Assembly: GCF_018614585.1 (NCBI RefSeq)
Contig: NZ_JAGGOI010000054.1
Location: 34,569-98,568 of the forward strand
DNA from: Streptomyces sp. ISL-1
GTDB taxonomy: Bacteria; Actinomycetota; Actinomycetes; Streptomycetales; Streptomycetaceae
Direction of reading: 5' to 3'
DNA length: 64,000 nt
Part shown: one piece after another, positions 50,476 through 58,922 of the stretch
How the letters are laid out: each line of letters starts with the position of its first letter
Position numbering within the stretch: position 1 is the first letter of the stretch
Notes under the pieces: model-generated
The model's database searches: none
What the model saw: the letters and a program-made list of their open reading frames with translations, nothing else
What the model was told of the DNA's origin: nothing
Translations under genes and position numbers: made by a program

Positions 50476-51108
50476 TCAGCGGCCGCTGACGCGGCCGTGC
50501 AGCAGCCGCGACAGGGCCGAGTGCACATCGTCGAGCGACCGCTCCGGCTGGAAGGCCTGCCAGTCCAGCGCCGCCACCAGCACCATCCCGACAAGCGCGG
50601 CCGCCGTCAGCGGAATGTCGATCTCCTCGCTCAGCTCGCCGTTCTCGACGGCCTCCCGCAGCACCGTCTCGACGACGGCGACCGCTTGCTGGCGTACGAC
50701 GAGAAGCGTCGACTGCCAGGCCCTGTTGGTGCGCCACAGTTCGGCGACGTACAGCTGCGTGAAGGCGGGATAGCGGTCTATGAAGCCCAGACCGGCCCTG
50801 ATCATCTCGTCCAGCGCCTCGACCTTGGTGCCGCCGCGCTCAGCCGTCTCGTCGGCGGCGGCCTGCAGCGAGACGGTGAGCAGTCCGACGCCGTACCGCA
50901 GCAGCTCCTCGAAGAGCTCGGTCTTGCTCTTGAAGTTGTAGTAGACCGTGCCCTTGGCCACTCCGGCGCGCTCGGCGATCTCGTCCACCGTGGTGGCGGA
51001 GAACCCCTGCTCGGCGATCAGTGTTACCGCGGCCTCGTAGAGCTTTGCCCGGGTCGCCCGGCGTCTGGTGCTGGTGCTGTCCATGGCGTCCATGGCCTCG
51101 ATTCTCAC
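50476..51108 (-). CDS. TetR family transcriptional regulator
   Basis: A 210-residue repressor-type protein. The N-terminal helix-turn-helix is typical (KLYEAAVTLIAEQGFSATTV, then AERAGVAKGTVYYNFKSK); the C-terminal ligand domain is variable. The frame begins at GTG 51108, but ATG 51093 or 51084 may be the true start. It is the last gene of a minus-strand operon after an ABC ATPase-like gene and a YhgE-type membrane gene, 13 bases after the latter. A perfect 28-bp palindrome before the operon is its likely operator. Confidence 0.9.
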   Translation of the reverse strand: MRIEAMDAMDSTSTRRRATRAKLYEAAVTLIAEQGFSATTVDEIAERAGVAKGTVYYNFKSKTELFEELLRYGVGLLTVSLQAAADETAERGGTKVEALDEMIRAGLGFIDRYPAFTQLYVAELWRTNRAWQSTLLVVRQQAVAVVETVLREAVENGELSEEIDIPLTAAALVGMVLVAALDWQAFQPERSLDDVHSALSRLLHGRVSGR

Positions 51109-51121
51109 AGGTCCGCCCGCC

Positions 51122-53212
51122 TCACAGACTCAGCTCGGGGTGCAGACGGTCGAGCGTCCACACCTGCTTGCGCCGCGCGGACACGGCGGTGAGCGCGAGC
51201 GCGCCCGCGGTGAAGGCGATCAGCACCGCGCACGCCTGCCAGACGGGGCCGAGTCCGCCGCCCGTGATGAGCCTGCGCAGCGCATCGACGACGTAACTCA
51301 TCGGCAGGAAGGGGTGAACGGCTTGGAAGAATCCTGGGCTGGTCTGGACGGGGTAGGTTCCGCCGGCCGAGGTCAGCTGGAGCATGAGGAGGGCGAGCAC
51401 CAGGATCCGGCCCGCGGCCCCGAAGCGCGCGTTCAGCCACTGGATGATCGCGGCGAAGCAGCAGGTGACGAGGGCGAGGAAGCCCACTGTCCCGGCCGCG
51501 TACGCCATCTTCAGACCGAGGCCCCAGTGCAGTACGGACATCAGCGCGGCTACCTGGGCCAGGCCGATCGCGGCGACGGGCAGCCAGCCGGCCACGGCGA
51601 TCCGCCAGGCACAGGCGCCGGCGGCGAGGGCCCGCCGGTTCAGCGGCAGGATGATCATGTACGCGACCATGGAGCCCACCCAGAGGGAGAGCGGGATGAA
51701 GTACGGGGCGAAACCGGTGCCGTAGTTGGGCGCCTTGTGCAGCGACTGGCTGGCCAGCTTGACGGGGTCGGCCATCACCTCGGTGCGGCGGTCGCGGTCC
51801 TTCTTGTCGTAGTCGGGGATTTTGTCCACGCCGTCGTTGAGCCCGCCGGCCAGCTCGGTCGAACCGTCGGCGAGCTTGAAGAGGCCGCCGTCCAGGCTGT
51901 TGGCGCCCTTCTTGAGCTTGCCGACGCCGCTGTCCAGGTCGGTCGAGCCGGACTTGGCGCCCGCCAGGCCGGTGTGCAGTCTGCCGGCGCCCTGAGCGAC
52001 CTTCCTGGCACCCGAGTTGAGCTCGTTGACCTTTCCGACGGCGTACTCCAGGTCCTCGTCCAGGCGCGGTGACCGCTTGGCGAGGTCCGTCGCCTGCCGC
52101 TGCAGCGTGGCGAGATGGCCGTCCAGCTTCTTCAGATCGCCGTTGTTGTCCTTGACCAGGGCATTGACGTCGTCGGCGATCTTTGCGACATCGGCCGCCG
52201 TGACCTTGGCGCGCTTCAGGGCGGGGCACACGGTGGGGTCGGGGGGAAGCAGGGGGTCCTCGCAGCGCGTCTTGTGGATGGCGCTCAGCTCGTCGGCCGA
52301 CTTGTGGGCGAGAGCCGCGGAGCCGGGGGCCGTCTTGACGAGGATGTCGAGGTTGTGGCGAATCGCCTGGGAGGAGTCGGCGACGAGGCGGGCCGTGTCC
52401 CCGATCGTCCTTCCGTTGTCCTTCAGGTACGGACGGACGTCGGCGGCGATCCCATTGACCTTGTCGGCGAGCACCTGGGTGCCGTCGGAGACCTGCTTGG
52501 AGCCGGTTTCGAGGTCGCCCGCGCCCTTGTTCAGCTTGGTCAGGCCTCCGGCCAGCCTGCCGCTGCCGTCCTTGGCGTCCTTCAGCCCGTCCGCGAGATC
52601 CCTGGAGCCCTTTTTGGCCTTGCCGACCCCGTCCTTGAGCTTGTCGGCGCCCTTCGCCGCCTTCTCCGTCGCGTCATGGATGTCGGAGAAGGAGATGAAG
52701 ATCCGGTCCAGGAAGGTGCGGGAGGTGTTGGTCGATGCGGACGTGCGCACCTCCGAGAAAACTGTCCGCGAGATCTGGCCGACGATGTAGTTGTTGGCGT
52801 CGTTCGTAGCGACCTGAAGGGCGCCGGTCTCGGGGGAGTCGCCGGAACTGGACGCGATGCGCGCGCTGAAGTCCTTCGGCATGGTCAGCGAGAGGTAGTA
52901 CTCGCCGTCCTCGACGCCCTTGCGGGCATCTGCGGCGCTCACCTCGTGCCACTGGAAGACCTTGCTCTCGTGCAGCCCCTTGGTGATCTCGTCGCCCGCG
53001 GCGATCTTCTTGCCGGCGGCGGTGGCTCCCCTGTCGTCGTTGACGAGGGCGACGGGGATCTTGTCGAGCTTTCCGTACGGGTCCCAGAACGAACACAGAT
53101 ACAGCGCTCCGTAGAGCAGCGGGAGCAGCAGGACCGCGACGAGTGCGGCGCGCGGCAGCCTTCCCCTGCCGAACCGCTTCAGCTCAAGCGCGGCGAGTTT
53201 CGGCGAGCGCAT
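51122..53212 (-). CDS. YhgE/Pip-domain membrane protein (ABC-2-type permease)
   Basis: A 696-residue protein with the YhgE/Pip layout: one N-terminal helix (AALVAVLLLPLLYGALYLCSF), then VALVNDDRG and a large extracellular region. The latter contains long heptad-like repeats (LADGLKDAKDGSGRLAGGLT and similar) forming a coiled-coil stalk; about five C-terminal membrane helices follow. Relatives include phage-infection protein and exporters of lipids or type VII-like cargo; the substrate is unknown here. ATG 53212 has GGAGGGG upstream. It overlaps the ATPase-like gene by 29 bases and precedes the TetR gene by 13. Confidence 0.9.
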   Translation of the reverse strand: MRSPKLAALELKRFGRGRLPRAALVAVLLLPLLYGALYLCSFWDPYGKLDKIPVALVNDDRGATAAGKKIAAGDEITKGLHESKVFQWHEVSAADARKGVEDGEYYLSLTMPKDFSARIASSSGDSPETGALQVATNDANNYIVGQISRTVFSEVRTSASTNTSRTFLDRIFISFSDIHDATEKAAKGADKLKDGVGKAKKGSRDLADGLKDAKDGSGRLAGGLTKLNKGAGDLETGSKQVSDGTQVLADKVNGIAADVRPYLKDNGRTIGDTARLVADSSQAIRHNLDILVKTAPGSAALAHKSADELSAIHKTRCEDPLLPPDPTVCPALKRAKVTAADVAKIADDVNALVKDNNGDLKKLDGHLATLQRQATDLAKRSPRLDEDLEYAVGKVNELNSGARKVAQGAGRLHTGLAGAKSGSTDLDSGVGKLKKGANSLDGGLFKLADGSTELAGGLNDGVDKIPDYDKKDRDRRTEVMADPVKLASQSLHKAPNYGTGFAPYFIPLSLWVGSMVAYMIILPLNRRALAAGACAWRIAVAGWLPVAAIGLAQVAALMSVLHWGLGLKMAYAAGTVGFLALVTCCFAAIIQWLNARFGAAGRILVLALLMLQLTSAGGTYPVQTSPGFFQAVHPFLPMSYVVDALRRLITGGGLGPVWQACAVLIAFTAGALALTAVSARRKQVWTLDRLHPELSL

Positions 53213-54092
53213 CGGCCGTCCCCTCCTCGTCATCGGTGGTGCTTTGGGTGGTGGTGGTGCTTTCGGTGGTGCTTTCGGTGACGCCTTCGGCCGTCTCGGT
53301 GTCTTCGGCCGGGCCGGTGTCTTTGGCCGGGCCGGTGTCTTTGGCCGGGCCGGTGTTCTCGGACGTGCCGGTGTCTTCGGCCGGGCCGGTGTTCCCGGCC
53401 GCGATCGTGCGGACGGCGATCGTGTCCTCGGGTGCCTGGCTGCACACGGCGAGTACGGTCGTGCCGGCCTCGGCGACGGAGCGCAGCAGCTGCCAGGCCT
53501 CGGCCCGGTCGGCGTCGGAGAGCTTGAGGTCGGCGTCGTCGACGGCGAGCAGGCCGGGGCGGCCGACCAGCGCGAGGGCGACGTACAGGCGCAGTGCCTC
53601 CAGCCGCTCCAGATCGCGCACGGAAGTGCGTTCCTGCTTGGGGAGCCCGGCCACGTCGAGTCCGGCTGCCTCGAGTGCTTCGTCGATACGGCTCCGGGCC
53701 GCGGCGGTCCTCTCCGCGCGCGGGCGCAGCAGGGCCCGCAGCGAGCCGTCGAAACGGCGCTGCAGCAGGGCCCGCTCGCGCAGATGCTCGGCGACGGTCA
53801 GCGCCGGGTCGAGCTCGCTGACCCCCGGGACCGGTCCGAGCGCGCTGATCCTGCGTACGGCCGCCATCTTGCGCGGCAGTGGCAGGCCGCCGACCTCGGC
53901 ACTGCCCTCGGTGGGGCGCATCCGGCCGGTGAGCGCGAGCAGCAGGCAGGTGCGGCCGGAGCCGGACGGGCCCTCGATCGCGATGAGTGAGCCGGGTTCC
54001 GCCTCGATGCTCACCGAGCGGAACGCCCAGCCACGCGGGCCCTTGAGCCCGAAGTCCTCGGCGGTCACGGCCGCCCCGTGCGGACTGTCCAC
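53184..54092 (-). CDS. Degenerate ABC-transporter ATPase-like protein
   Basis: A 302-residue protein with an ABC ATPase fold but altered catalytic motifs: Walker A reads GPSGSGRT with Arg for the essential Lys, no LSGGQ signature is seen (VRDLERLEALRLYVALAL lies there), and Walker B is GLLAVDDADL. ATP hydrolysis is doubtful. The last ~75 residues are a Thr/Asp/Glu/Gly/Pro repeat (TGPAKDTGPAKDTGPAEDTE) encoded by short direct repeats. GTG 54092 has GGGGGA upstream. It heads the operon with the YhgE-type gene, directly behind the 28-bp palindrome. Confidence 0.82.
   Translation of the reverse strand: MDSPHGAAVTAEDFGLKGPRGWAFRSVSIEAEPGSLIAIEGPSGSGRTCLLLALTGRMRPTEGSAEVGGLPLPRKMAAVRRISALGPVPGVSELDPALTVAEHLRERALLQRRFDGSLRALLRPRAERTAAARSRIDEALEAAGLDVAGLPKQERTSVRDLERLEALRLYVALALVGRPGLLAVDDADLKLSDADRAEAWQLLRSVAEAGTTVLAVCSQAPEDTIAVRTIAAGNTGPAEDTGTSENTGPAKDTGPAKDTGPAEDTETAEGVTESTTESTTTTQSTTDDEEGTADALAETRRA
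53290..53400. repeat. In-frame 18-bp repeats in the ATPase-like gene
   Basis: CCGGGCCGGTGTCTT-type units recur five or six times with an 18-base basic period, encoding (in the minus strand) the TGPAKD/TGPAED repeats near the C-terminus. The period is a multiple of three, so copy-number change would keep the frame. Confidence 0.75.
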
Positions 54093-54105
54093 GTATTTTC
54101 CCCCA

Positions 54106-54133
54106 TTTTTGCACTGACTAGTCAGTGCAAAAA
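54106..54133. promoter_or_regulatory. Perfect 28-bp palindromic operator
   Basis: A 14-base arm TTTTTGCACTGACT is followed immediately by its exact reverse complement. It lies 13 bases before the GTG of the ATPase-like gene and 115 bases before the divergent HEPN gene. The core TGCACTGACTAGTCAGTGCA resembles TetR operators, and a TetR gene ends the adjacent operon. Confidence 0.85.
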
Positions 54134-54248
54134 CTACCCCGAACCCTTGATCGAAGCAAAAGGCCAGGTCAGAGCCGATTGTCAGTGGTGCCCCTCACGA
54201 TGGACACATACGGCCACAGTGCCGTCACACGACGACAGGAGGTTCGTC

Positions 54249-54788
54249 ATGGCCAGCTCCTACGCAGCAGCCGAACACCGGCGCCGCACCACCGGCCCTG
54301 CCCCCTCACTGACCGGACCGGCGACCGACGTGCATCCCGTCCTGCGGCAGGCCTCGGCACCGCCCGCCGCCCTCGACCTGCTCGCCCAGGCCCGCACGGG
54401 ACTGGATGAGGCCGCCACTCTCGAAACGCCGAACGAGCAGTACGCCACCGCACATCTGGCGGCCCTGCGCACCGCGGCGGCGGTGCTGGCCGCCCGCGGC
54501 CGCCCGGAGACCAGCGCACGCCGCAGGCAGCGGATCCGAAGCGCCTGGGAAGTCCTGCCCGAGATCGCGCCCGAACTGACCGAATGGAGCGCCCTGTTCG
54601 CTTCGGGCGCCCGGCGCAGGGCGCGCGCGGAGGCAGGCATACAGGGCGCGGCGAGCCGCCGCGACGCCGACGATCTGCTGCGCGACGCGGCCATGTTCCT
54701 GCGCCTGGTCGAGCGGCTGCTGGTGCTCCAGCCGGTGCTGCCGCAGCCGAGGAAGGAGGAACCGCAGACGGGGGGCGCCGCGGGGTGA
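54249..54788 (+). CDS. SAV_6107-family HEPN-domain protein
   Basis: A 179-residue all-helical protein matching the HEPN family named after S. avermitilis SAV_6107: DLLAQARTGLDEAATLETPN, an Ala-rich helix (YATAHLAALRTAAAVLAARG), and a C-terminal helical hairpin (DADDLLRDAAMFLRLVERLL). Typical RX4-6H ribonuclease residues are not obvious, so activity is uncertain. ATG 54249 has an exact AGGAGG seven bases upstream. It is divergent from the ABC/YhgE operon, sharing the region of the 28-bp palindrome. Confidence 0.83.
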   Translation: MASSYAAAEHRRRTTGPAPSLTGPATDVHPVLRQASAPPAALDLLAQARTGLDEAATLETPNEQYATAHLAALRTAAAVLAARGRPETSARRRQRIRSAWEVLPEIAPELTEWSALFASGARRRARAEAGIQGAASRRDADDLLRDAAMFLRLVERLLVLQPVLPQPRKEEPQTGGAAG

Positions 54789-54859
54789 GGTGCGGTCTCG
54801 CCGCCGGCGGCGAGACGGAGGGCTGGGGTGCCCGGCGGAGGCAATAGGGTGGAGTGCGT

Positions 54860-54904
54860 CTTCAACCTGTTCAACCTGTGCAGCGCTTTCAATGTGTTCA
54901 ACGT
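54860..54904. repeat. Five-unit 9-bp repeat before the methyltransferase gene
   Basis: Units in register: TTCAACCTG, TTCAACCTG, TGCAGCGCT, TTCAATGTG, TTCAACGTG. Four of five share TTCAA. The block ends 28 bases before the GTG start. Confidence 0.65.
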
Positions 54905-54932
54905 GCTCGCACCGTCCGAGGAGTCAACTGCC

Positions 54933-55691
54933 GTGTCGGACCTGATGCGCCCCCGCGCCTCCCTCCGTACCGCCGTGGTCTGGGACGTCCTCAAGGACGC
55001 CCTCGACCGCCGGGTCAAGGCGACAGGGACGGACTCCCTGGACGTCCTCGACACCGGCGGCGGCAGCGGCTACTTCGCGGTGCCCGTCGCCCAGCTAGGG
55101 CACCGCGTCACCGTGGTCGACCCCAGCCCGAACGCCCTCTTCGCGCTGGAGCGGCGGGCCGCCGAGGCCGGTGTGGCCGACCGGGTCCGCGGGGTCCAGG
55201 GCGACATCCACGGCCTGTTCGACGTCGTGGAGCGCGACGGGTTCGACGCGGTGCTGTGCCACGGCGTCCTCGAGTACGTGGACGACCCGGCCGAGGGCGT
55301 ACGCAACGCGGTGGACGCGCTCCGGCCGGCCGGAGCCATCAGCCTGCTCGCCGCCGGGCTCGGCGGGGCCGTGCTGGCCAGGGCGCTGGCCGGGCACTTC
55401 GCCGAGGCCCGCCAGGCGCTCACCGACCCTGCCGGCCGCTGGGGCGACGGCGACCCGGTGCCGCGCCGCTTCACCGCCGAGCAGCTCACCGAACTCGCCG
55501 CCGCGGCCGGCGTCCAGGTGGGTGCCGTGCACGGCGTAAGGGTCTTCGCCGACCTGGTCCCGGGCGTCCTCGTGGACACCGAGCCAGGCGCCCTGGACGC
55601 GCTGCTCAAGCTCGAGGCGGCGGCGGCCGAGCTGCCCGCCTTCCATTCCGTCGCGACCCAGCTGCACGTTCTGGGCGAGAAGCGGGGCTGA
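54933..55691 (+). CDS. Class I SAM-dependent methyltransferase
   Basis: A 252-residue cytoplasmic methyltransferase with motif I in VLDTGGGSGYFAVPVA, the acidic residue of motif II in VTVVDPSPNAL and VLCHGVLEYVDDP as motif IV, close to the CmoA/UbiE-like family. The substrate is unknown. GTG 54933 is behind GAGGAG; upstream in-frame codons encode the 9-bp repeat tract (FNLFNL) and are unlikely to be translated. It is a single-gene unit before the DUF3040 gene. Confidence 0.88.
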   Translation: MSDLMRPRASLRTAVVWDVLKDALDRRVKATGTDSLDVLDTGGGSGYFAVPVAQLGHRVTVVDPSPNALFALERRAAEAGVADRVRGVQGDIHGLFDVVERDGFDAVLCHGVLEYVDDPAEGVRNAVDALRPAGAISLLAAGLGGAVLARALAGHFAEARQALTDPAGRWGDGDPVPRRFTAEQLTELAAAAGVQVGAVHGVRVFADLVPGVLVDTEPGALDALLKLEAAAAELPAFHSVATQLHVLGEKRG

Positions 55692-55941
55692 TCAGGGGCG
55701 CAGCAGCACATGGAGTACGCCACAGACCCCCCGATAGTGGGCTGCGCCCCGTATGATCGGAGGACACCATCCGGCATGACGGATCGGAGGTTGGGGAATC
55801 TACGCCTCAGCACCCAAGCCGCCATGGCGGCCCGGACTGGCGAATTGGCGTAGAGGGCGGGTTTCACGGGGGCGATTCCCTGCCTATCCTGAAAGGGCCG
55901 CTTACCGGTCGCCCCCTGCGGCCGACAACTAGGAGGACTCC

Positions 55942-56340
55942 GTGCCGCTCTCGGAGCACGAGCAGCGAATGCTCGAGCAAATGGAGCGAGCGCTGTACGC
56001 CGAAGATCCCAAGTTCGCGACAGCGCTTGAGGGAAGCGGGCTGCGTACATATACCCGGCGACGGGTCTACCAGGCAGTCGTCGGCTTCCTGGTGGGTATC
56101 GCGCTCCTCATGTCTGGAATGGTCGCGCAGCAGATCTGGATCAGCGTGGTGGGATTCCTCGTCATGCTCGGCTGCGCGGTGCTCGCGGTCACCGGATGGC
56201 GCAAAGCGCCGAAACCGGGTGAGCAGCAGACCCTGAGCGACACGGCGGCTCCCGCTCGCCGCCATCCCCGTCGGCGCAGGTCGATGATGGAGCGGATCGA
56301 GGAGCGGTGGCAGCGCCGCCGCGACGAGCAGGGCCACTGA
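55942..56340 (+). CDS. DUF3040 membrane protein
   Basis: A 132-residue protein of the actinobacterial DUF3040 family: the invariant start MPLSEHEQRMLEQMERAL, then DPKFATALEG, two membrane helices (YQAVVGFLVGIALLMSGMV, ISVVGFLVMLGCAVLAVTG) and a basic tail ending MMERIEERWQRRRDEQ. Its function is unknown, though it is conserved next to the division and cell-wall cluster in Streptomyces. GTG 55942 follows AGGAGG. It converges on the transglutaminase gene, whose frame as sequenced overlaps its whole 3' half in antisense. Confidence 0.9.
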   Translation: MPLSEHEQRMLEQMERALYAEDPKFATALEGSGLRTYTRRRVYQAVVGFLVGIALLMSGMVAQQIWISVVGFLVMLGCAVLAVTGWRKAPKPGEQQTLSDTAAPARRHPRRRRSMMERIEERWQRRRDEQGH

Positions 56341-58922
56341 ACCGCACTGTCAAAACGTGCTGAAACGGTGAGGGGCGACGCTTTTGAGCGTCGCCCCTCA
56401 CCGTTTTCCGTGCAGCGCCTCGAGTTCTCGTACAGGTCTTCTCGTGCAGGTCTTCTCGTACAGGGCGGCTGGCGGCAGCCTCGCTGCCTGGATACGCGGC
56501 GCACGATTCCCGACCACCTGCTTGCCGACCACTGGGCCGACCACCGGTCAAGACCCCAGCGGCGCACGCCCCACCGGTCGGTGACGGACGCCCAGCGCGC
56601 GGACAGGATCCACACCACTCGCACGGTGGAGCGGGGCGCGAGCAGTGCCCGCAGCCGCGTAGCGCGGCTCGCCTCGGCCCCGAGCCCGGCCCGGATCTGC
56701 TGTGCGTCATCCGCCAGCCCCGTGCCCGGCCGCGGCTCCGGCGCGTACAGCACCTGCTCCACGGCGCCGGCCACCCGGTGCACCGCGTCGGCCGCCTCGC
56801 CCTCCAGCCGTCCCAGCCGGACGATGCGGGCAGCGGTCTTTCGCGGAGTCTGCGATTCGTCGGGCAGGATGCCGTGGTCCCACGCCGTATCGGAGATCTC
56901 CTGCCAGGCCGCCAGCGTCCGGGCCGCCGCGTCCTCGGACGTACGCCCGCCGGAGCCGAGGCGTCGCGTACGCACCCTGATCCGCCACAGCATCGGCAAC
57001 AACGGCACCAGCACCACCGCCACCACGGCCAGACTCACACCCAGCACCGTCCCCAGCGAGGTCCCCGGGTCGGTCGGCGGCAGGATCTCTTGCGGAGCGG
57101 CCGCGCCGCACTCTCCGAGCCGCTTCGCCTGCGCCGGGCAGCTGTCCGACACCGAAGGAGCGGCCGACGGCGCTTGCGAAGCGCTGGTCTCCGGCTGTGC
57201 GGGGCTGGTCGCCTCGCCCGACGGCGACTCCGGGCGTGTGTAGTCGGGCGCGGAGCCCCGGCTCGGGGTCGGTTCGAACCGCGTCCACCCCGCGCCCTCG
57301 AAGTACAGCTCCGGCCAGGCGTGCGCCTCGCGCAGTCCGACCGACATGGTGCCGTCCGGCCGCGGGGAGCCGGGAGTGAAGCCCACGGCGACCCGCGCCG
57401 GGATGCCCAGCGTCCTGGCCATCGCAGCCATCGAGAACGAGAAGTGGACGCAGAAGCCCTCCTTCTCCTTCAGGAAGCGGGAGATCGCGGAGACGCCCGT
57501 GCCCGACTGCACCTGGGTGTCGTAGCGGAAGCCACCCTTGATGGCGAACCAGTCCTGGAGCTTGACCGCCCGCTCGTAGTCGTTCGTGGCGCCCCTGGTC
57601 ACCGCCGCCGCGGTTTTCCTGACCACGTCGGGAAGCGCGTCGGGCACCCGGGTGTACTCGCTCAGCAGTTTGGCGGGCGGGGCAGGCGCGCCGGCCAGCT
57701 GATCCGGCGTCGGCTTCACGAGCAGGCTGGTGACGGAGTACTGCGCGCCACGCGTGGTCTGGCCGCGGTCACCCACCAGGGTCCGGCCGGCGGGCTCATA
57801 GCGCCAGCGTCCGTTGATGCGCACCTGCGACGCCGGGTAGGGGAGCGGCAGCCAGCTCTGCTTGTACGAGCCCGCGGCGGAGATGTTCGTCTTGATCTCG
57901 GTGACGCCCACGGAGCTGCTCAGGCCGTCCGGCTGCGGAAGCTGGTCCGGCACGTCCTTGACCTTGCGCTCCGAGGACTTCCACGCTGTTCCGTCGAACT
58001 GGTCCAGCGCGACGATCCGCAGATAGAGGTCCTTGGTTTCCGTCGCGTTGGTGCGGTACCGGATGACCTCCCGGTCCTCCGGCTGGTTGAGGCTGTCCTG
58101 CAGCGAGACCAGCGGGTTCACCGCGGAGATGGTGCCGCCCCCGGAGCCCTGGCCGTCCCCGCTACTCGTGCTGTCCAGCAGACCGCCGTCCAGTGCGGGC
58201 AGGGCCGCCGGGACCACAAGGGCGACGCCCAGCGCGAGCGCGCCGATCCTGCGGCCCGTACGGACCGGTGCCAGGGCACTGCCGCCCGCCGGGTCCAGCC
58301 CGGCCGGGGCGCGTCCCTGCCCGGGCGCGGCACCGCCGAAGACACGGCCCCACTGCGAGAGCCGGTCCCGGCCCTCGGCCAGCAGGAGCAGCAGATATCC
58401 CGAGGCCGCGAGCAGGAACCACACCCAGCTCGCGCCGCCGGACAGGCCCGCGGCCACCGAGAACAGCGCCAGCAGCGGCAGCCCGGCCGGGGCGGCACTG
58501 CGGAACGTCACCGCAAGCGCGTCCACCGCCAGGCCGATCAGCAGTACCCCGCCGATCACCATGATCTTGATGCCCTCGGTCGCCGGCGCCGGGATCGCGT
58601 ACCGCCCGACGTCCACGCCACCCGCGTTCAGCAACGTCCCGAAGTGCTGGAACGCATCGGGACCCGGCAGCACGCCGAGAATCGCCTGACTCCGGGCGAA
58701 GACCATGGTGAGCAGCAGCAGCGTGACAAGCACCTGCACCGTCACCGTCAGCGGCCTGGCCAGCGGCACCCGCCGGGCAAACGCGCCCACCCCGCTCTGG
58801 ATCGCCAGCAGGAACGCCGCCTGCACCATCCAGCTCGCCGGATCGACCAGCGGCAACATCGCTCCCGCCGCCAGCAGAGTGGCGGCGTAGGCACAGAGGG
58901 CCAGCCGTCCGCGACCGCTCAT
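56067..58922 (-). CDS. Transglutaminase-like membrane protein (TgpA-type), C-terminus apparently frameshifted
   Basis: As read, 951 residues. About six N-terminal helices (DUF3488 type) precede a periplasmic-side transglutaminase domain with catalytic Cys in EGFCVHFSFSMAAMAR (~490), His in LREAHAWPELYF (~532) and the acidic residue in WTRFEPTPSRG; another helix (LGTVLGVSLAVVAVVLVPLL) and a DUF4129-like tail follow. The frame has no stop before the terminator and ends at 56067 inside the opposite DUF3040 gene. With one fewer 14-bp unit it would stop at TGA 56398-56400, giving about 836 residues. ATG 58922 overlaps the DUF58 stop. It is third in the moxR-DUF58-transglutaminase operon. Confidence 0.88.
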   Translation of the reverse strand: MSGRGRLALCAYAATLLAAGAMLPLVDPASWMVQAAFLLAIQSGVGAFARRVPLARPLTVTVQVLVTLLLLTMVFARSQAILGVLPGPDAFQHFGTLLNAGGVDVGRYAIPAPATEGIKIMVIGGVLLIGLAVDALAVTFRSAAPAGLPLLALFSVAAGLSGGASWVWFLLAASGYLLLLLAEGRDRLSQWGRVFGGAAPGQGRAPAGLDPAGGSALAPVRTGRRIGALALGVALVVPAALPALDGGLLDSTSSGDGQGSGGGTISAVNPLVSLQDSLNQPEDREVIRYRTNATETKDLYLRIVALDQFDGTAWKSSERKVKDVPDQLPQPDGLSSSVGVTEIKTNISAAGSYKQSWLPLPYPASQVRINGRWRYEPAGRTLVGDRGQTTRGAQYSVTSLLVKPTPDQLAGAPAPPAKLLSEYTRVPDALPDVVRKTAAAVTRGATNDYERAVKLQDWFAIKGGFRYDTQVQSGTGVSAISRFLKEKEGFCVHFSFSMAAMARTLGIPARVAVGFTPGSPRPDGTMSVGLREAHAWPELYFEGAGWTRFEPTPSRGSAPDYTRPESPSGEATSPAQPETSASQAPSAAPSVSDSCPAQAKRLGECGAAAPQEILPPTDPGTSLGTVLGVSLAVVAVVLVPLLPMLWRIRVRTRRLGSGGRTSEDAAARTLAAWQEISDTAWDHGILPDESQTPRKTAARIVRLGRLEGEAADAVHRVAGAVEQVLYAPEPRPGTGLADDAQQIRAGLGAEASRATRLRALLAPRSTVRVVWILSARWASVTDRWGVRRWGLDRWSAQWSASRWSGIVRRVSRQRGCRQPPCTRRPAREDLYENSRRCTENGEGRRSKASPLTVSARFDSAVQWPCSSRRRCHRSSIRSIIDLRRRGWRRAGAAVSLRVCCSPGFGALRHPVTASTAQPSMTRNPTTLIQICCATIPDMRSAIPTRKPTTAW
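56363..56406. terminator. Very strong bidirectional terminator
   Basis: A 20-bp perfect stem (AAACGGTGAGGGGCGACGCT and complement) with a TTTG loop, T-rich on the plus-strand exit side and A-rich on entry. It separates the convergent DUF3040 and transglutaminase genes. Confidence 0.92.
56425..56466. repeat. 14-bp tandem repeat at the transglutaminase 3' end
   Basis: Three adjacent units: TTCTCGTACAGGTC, TTCTCGTGCAGGTC, TTCTCGTACAGGGC. The period is not a multiple of three, so each gain or loss changes the reading frame of the minus-strand gene. Confidence 0.92.

Noticed and set aside
50190..50489. 99-codon plus-strand ORF downstream of the MacR-like box
   Set aside because: Arg/Gly/Pro-rich with no hydrophobic segment or motif, poor ribosome-site spacing, and overlap with the TetR 3' end; kept only as a note on the gap.
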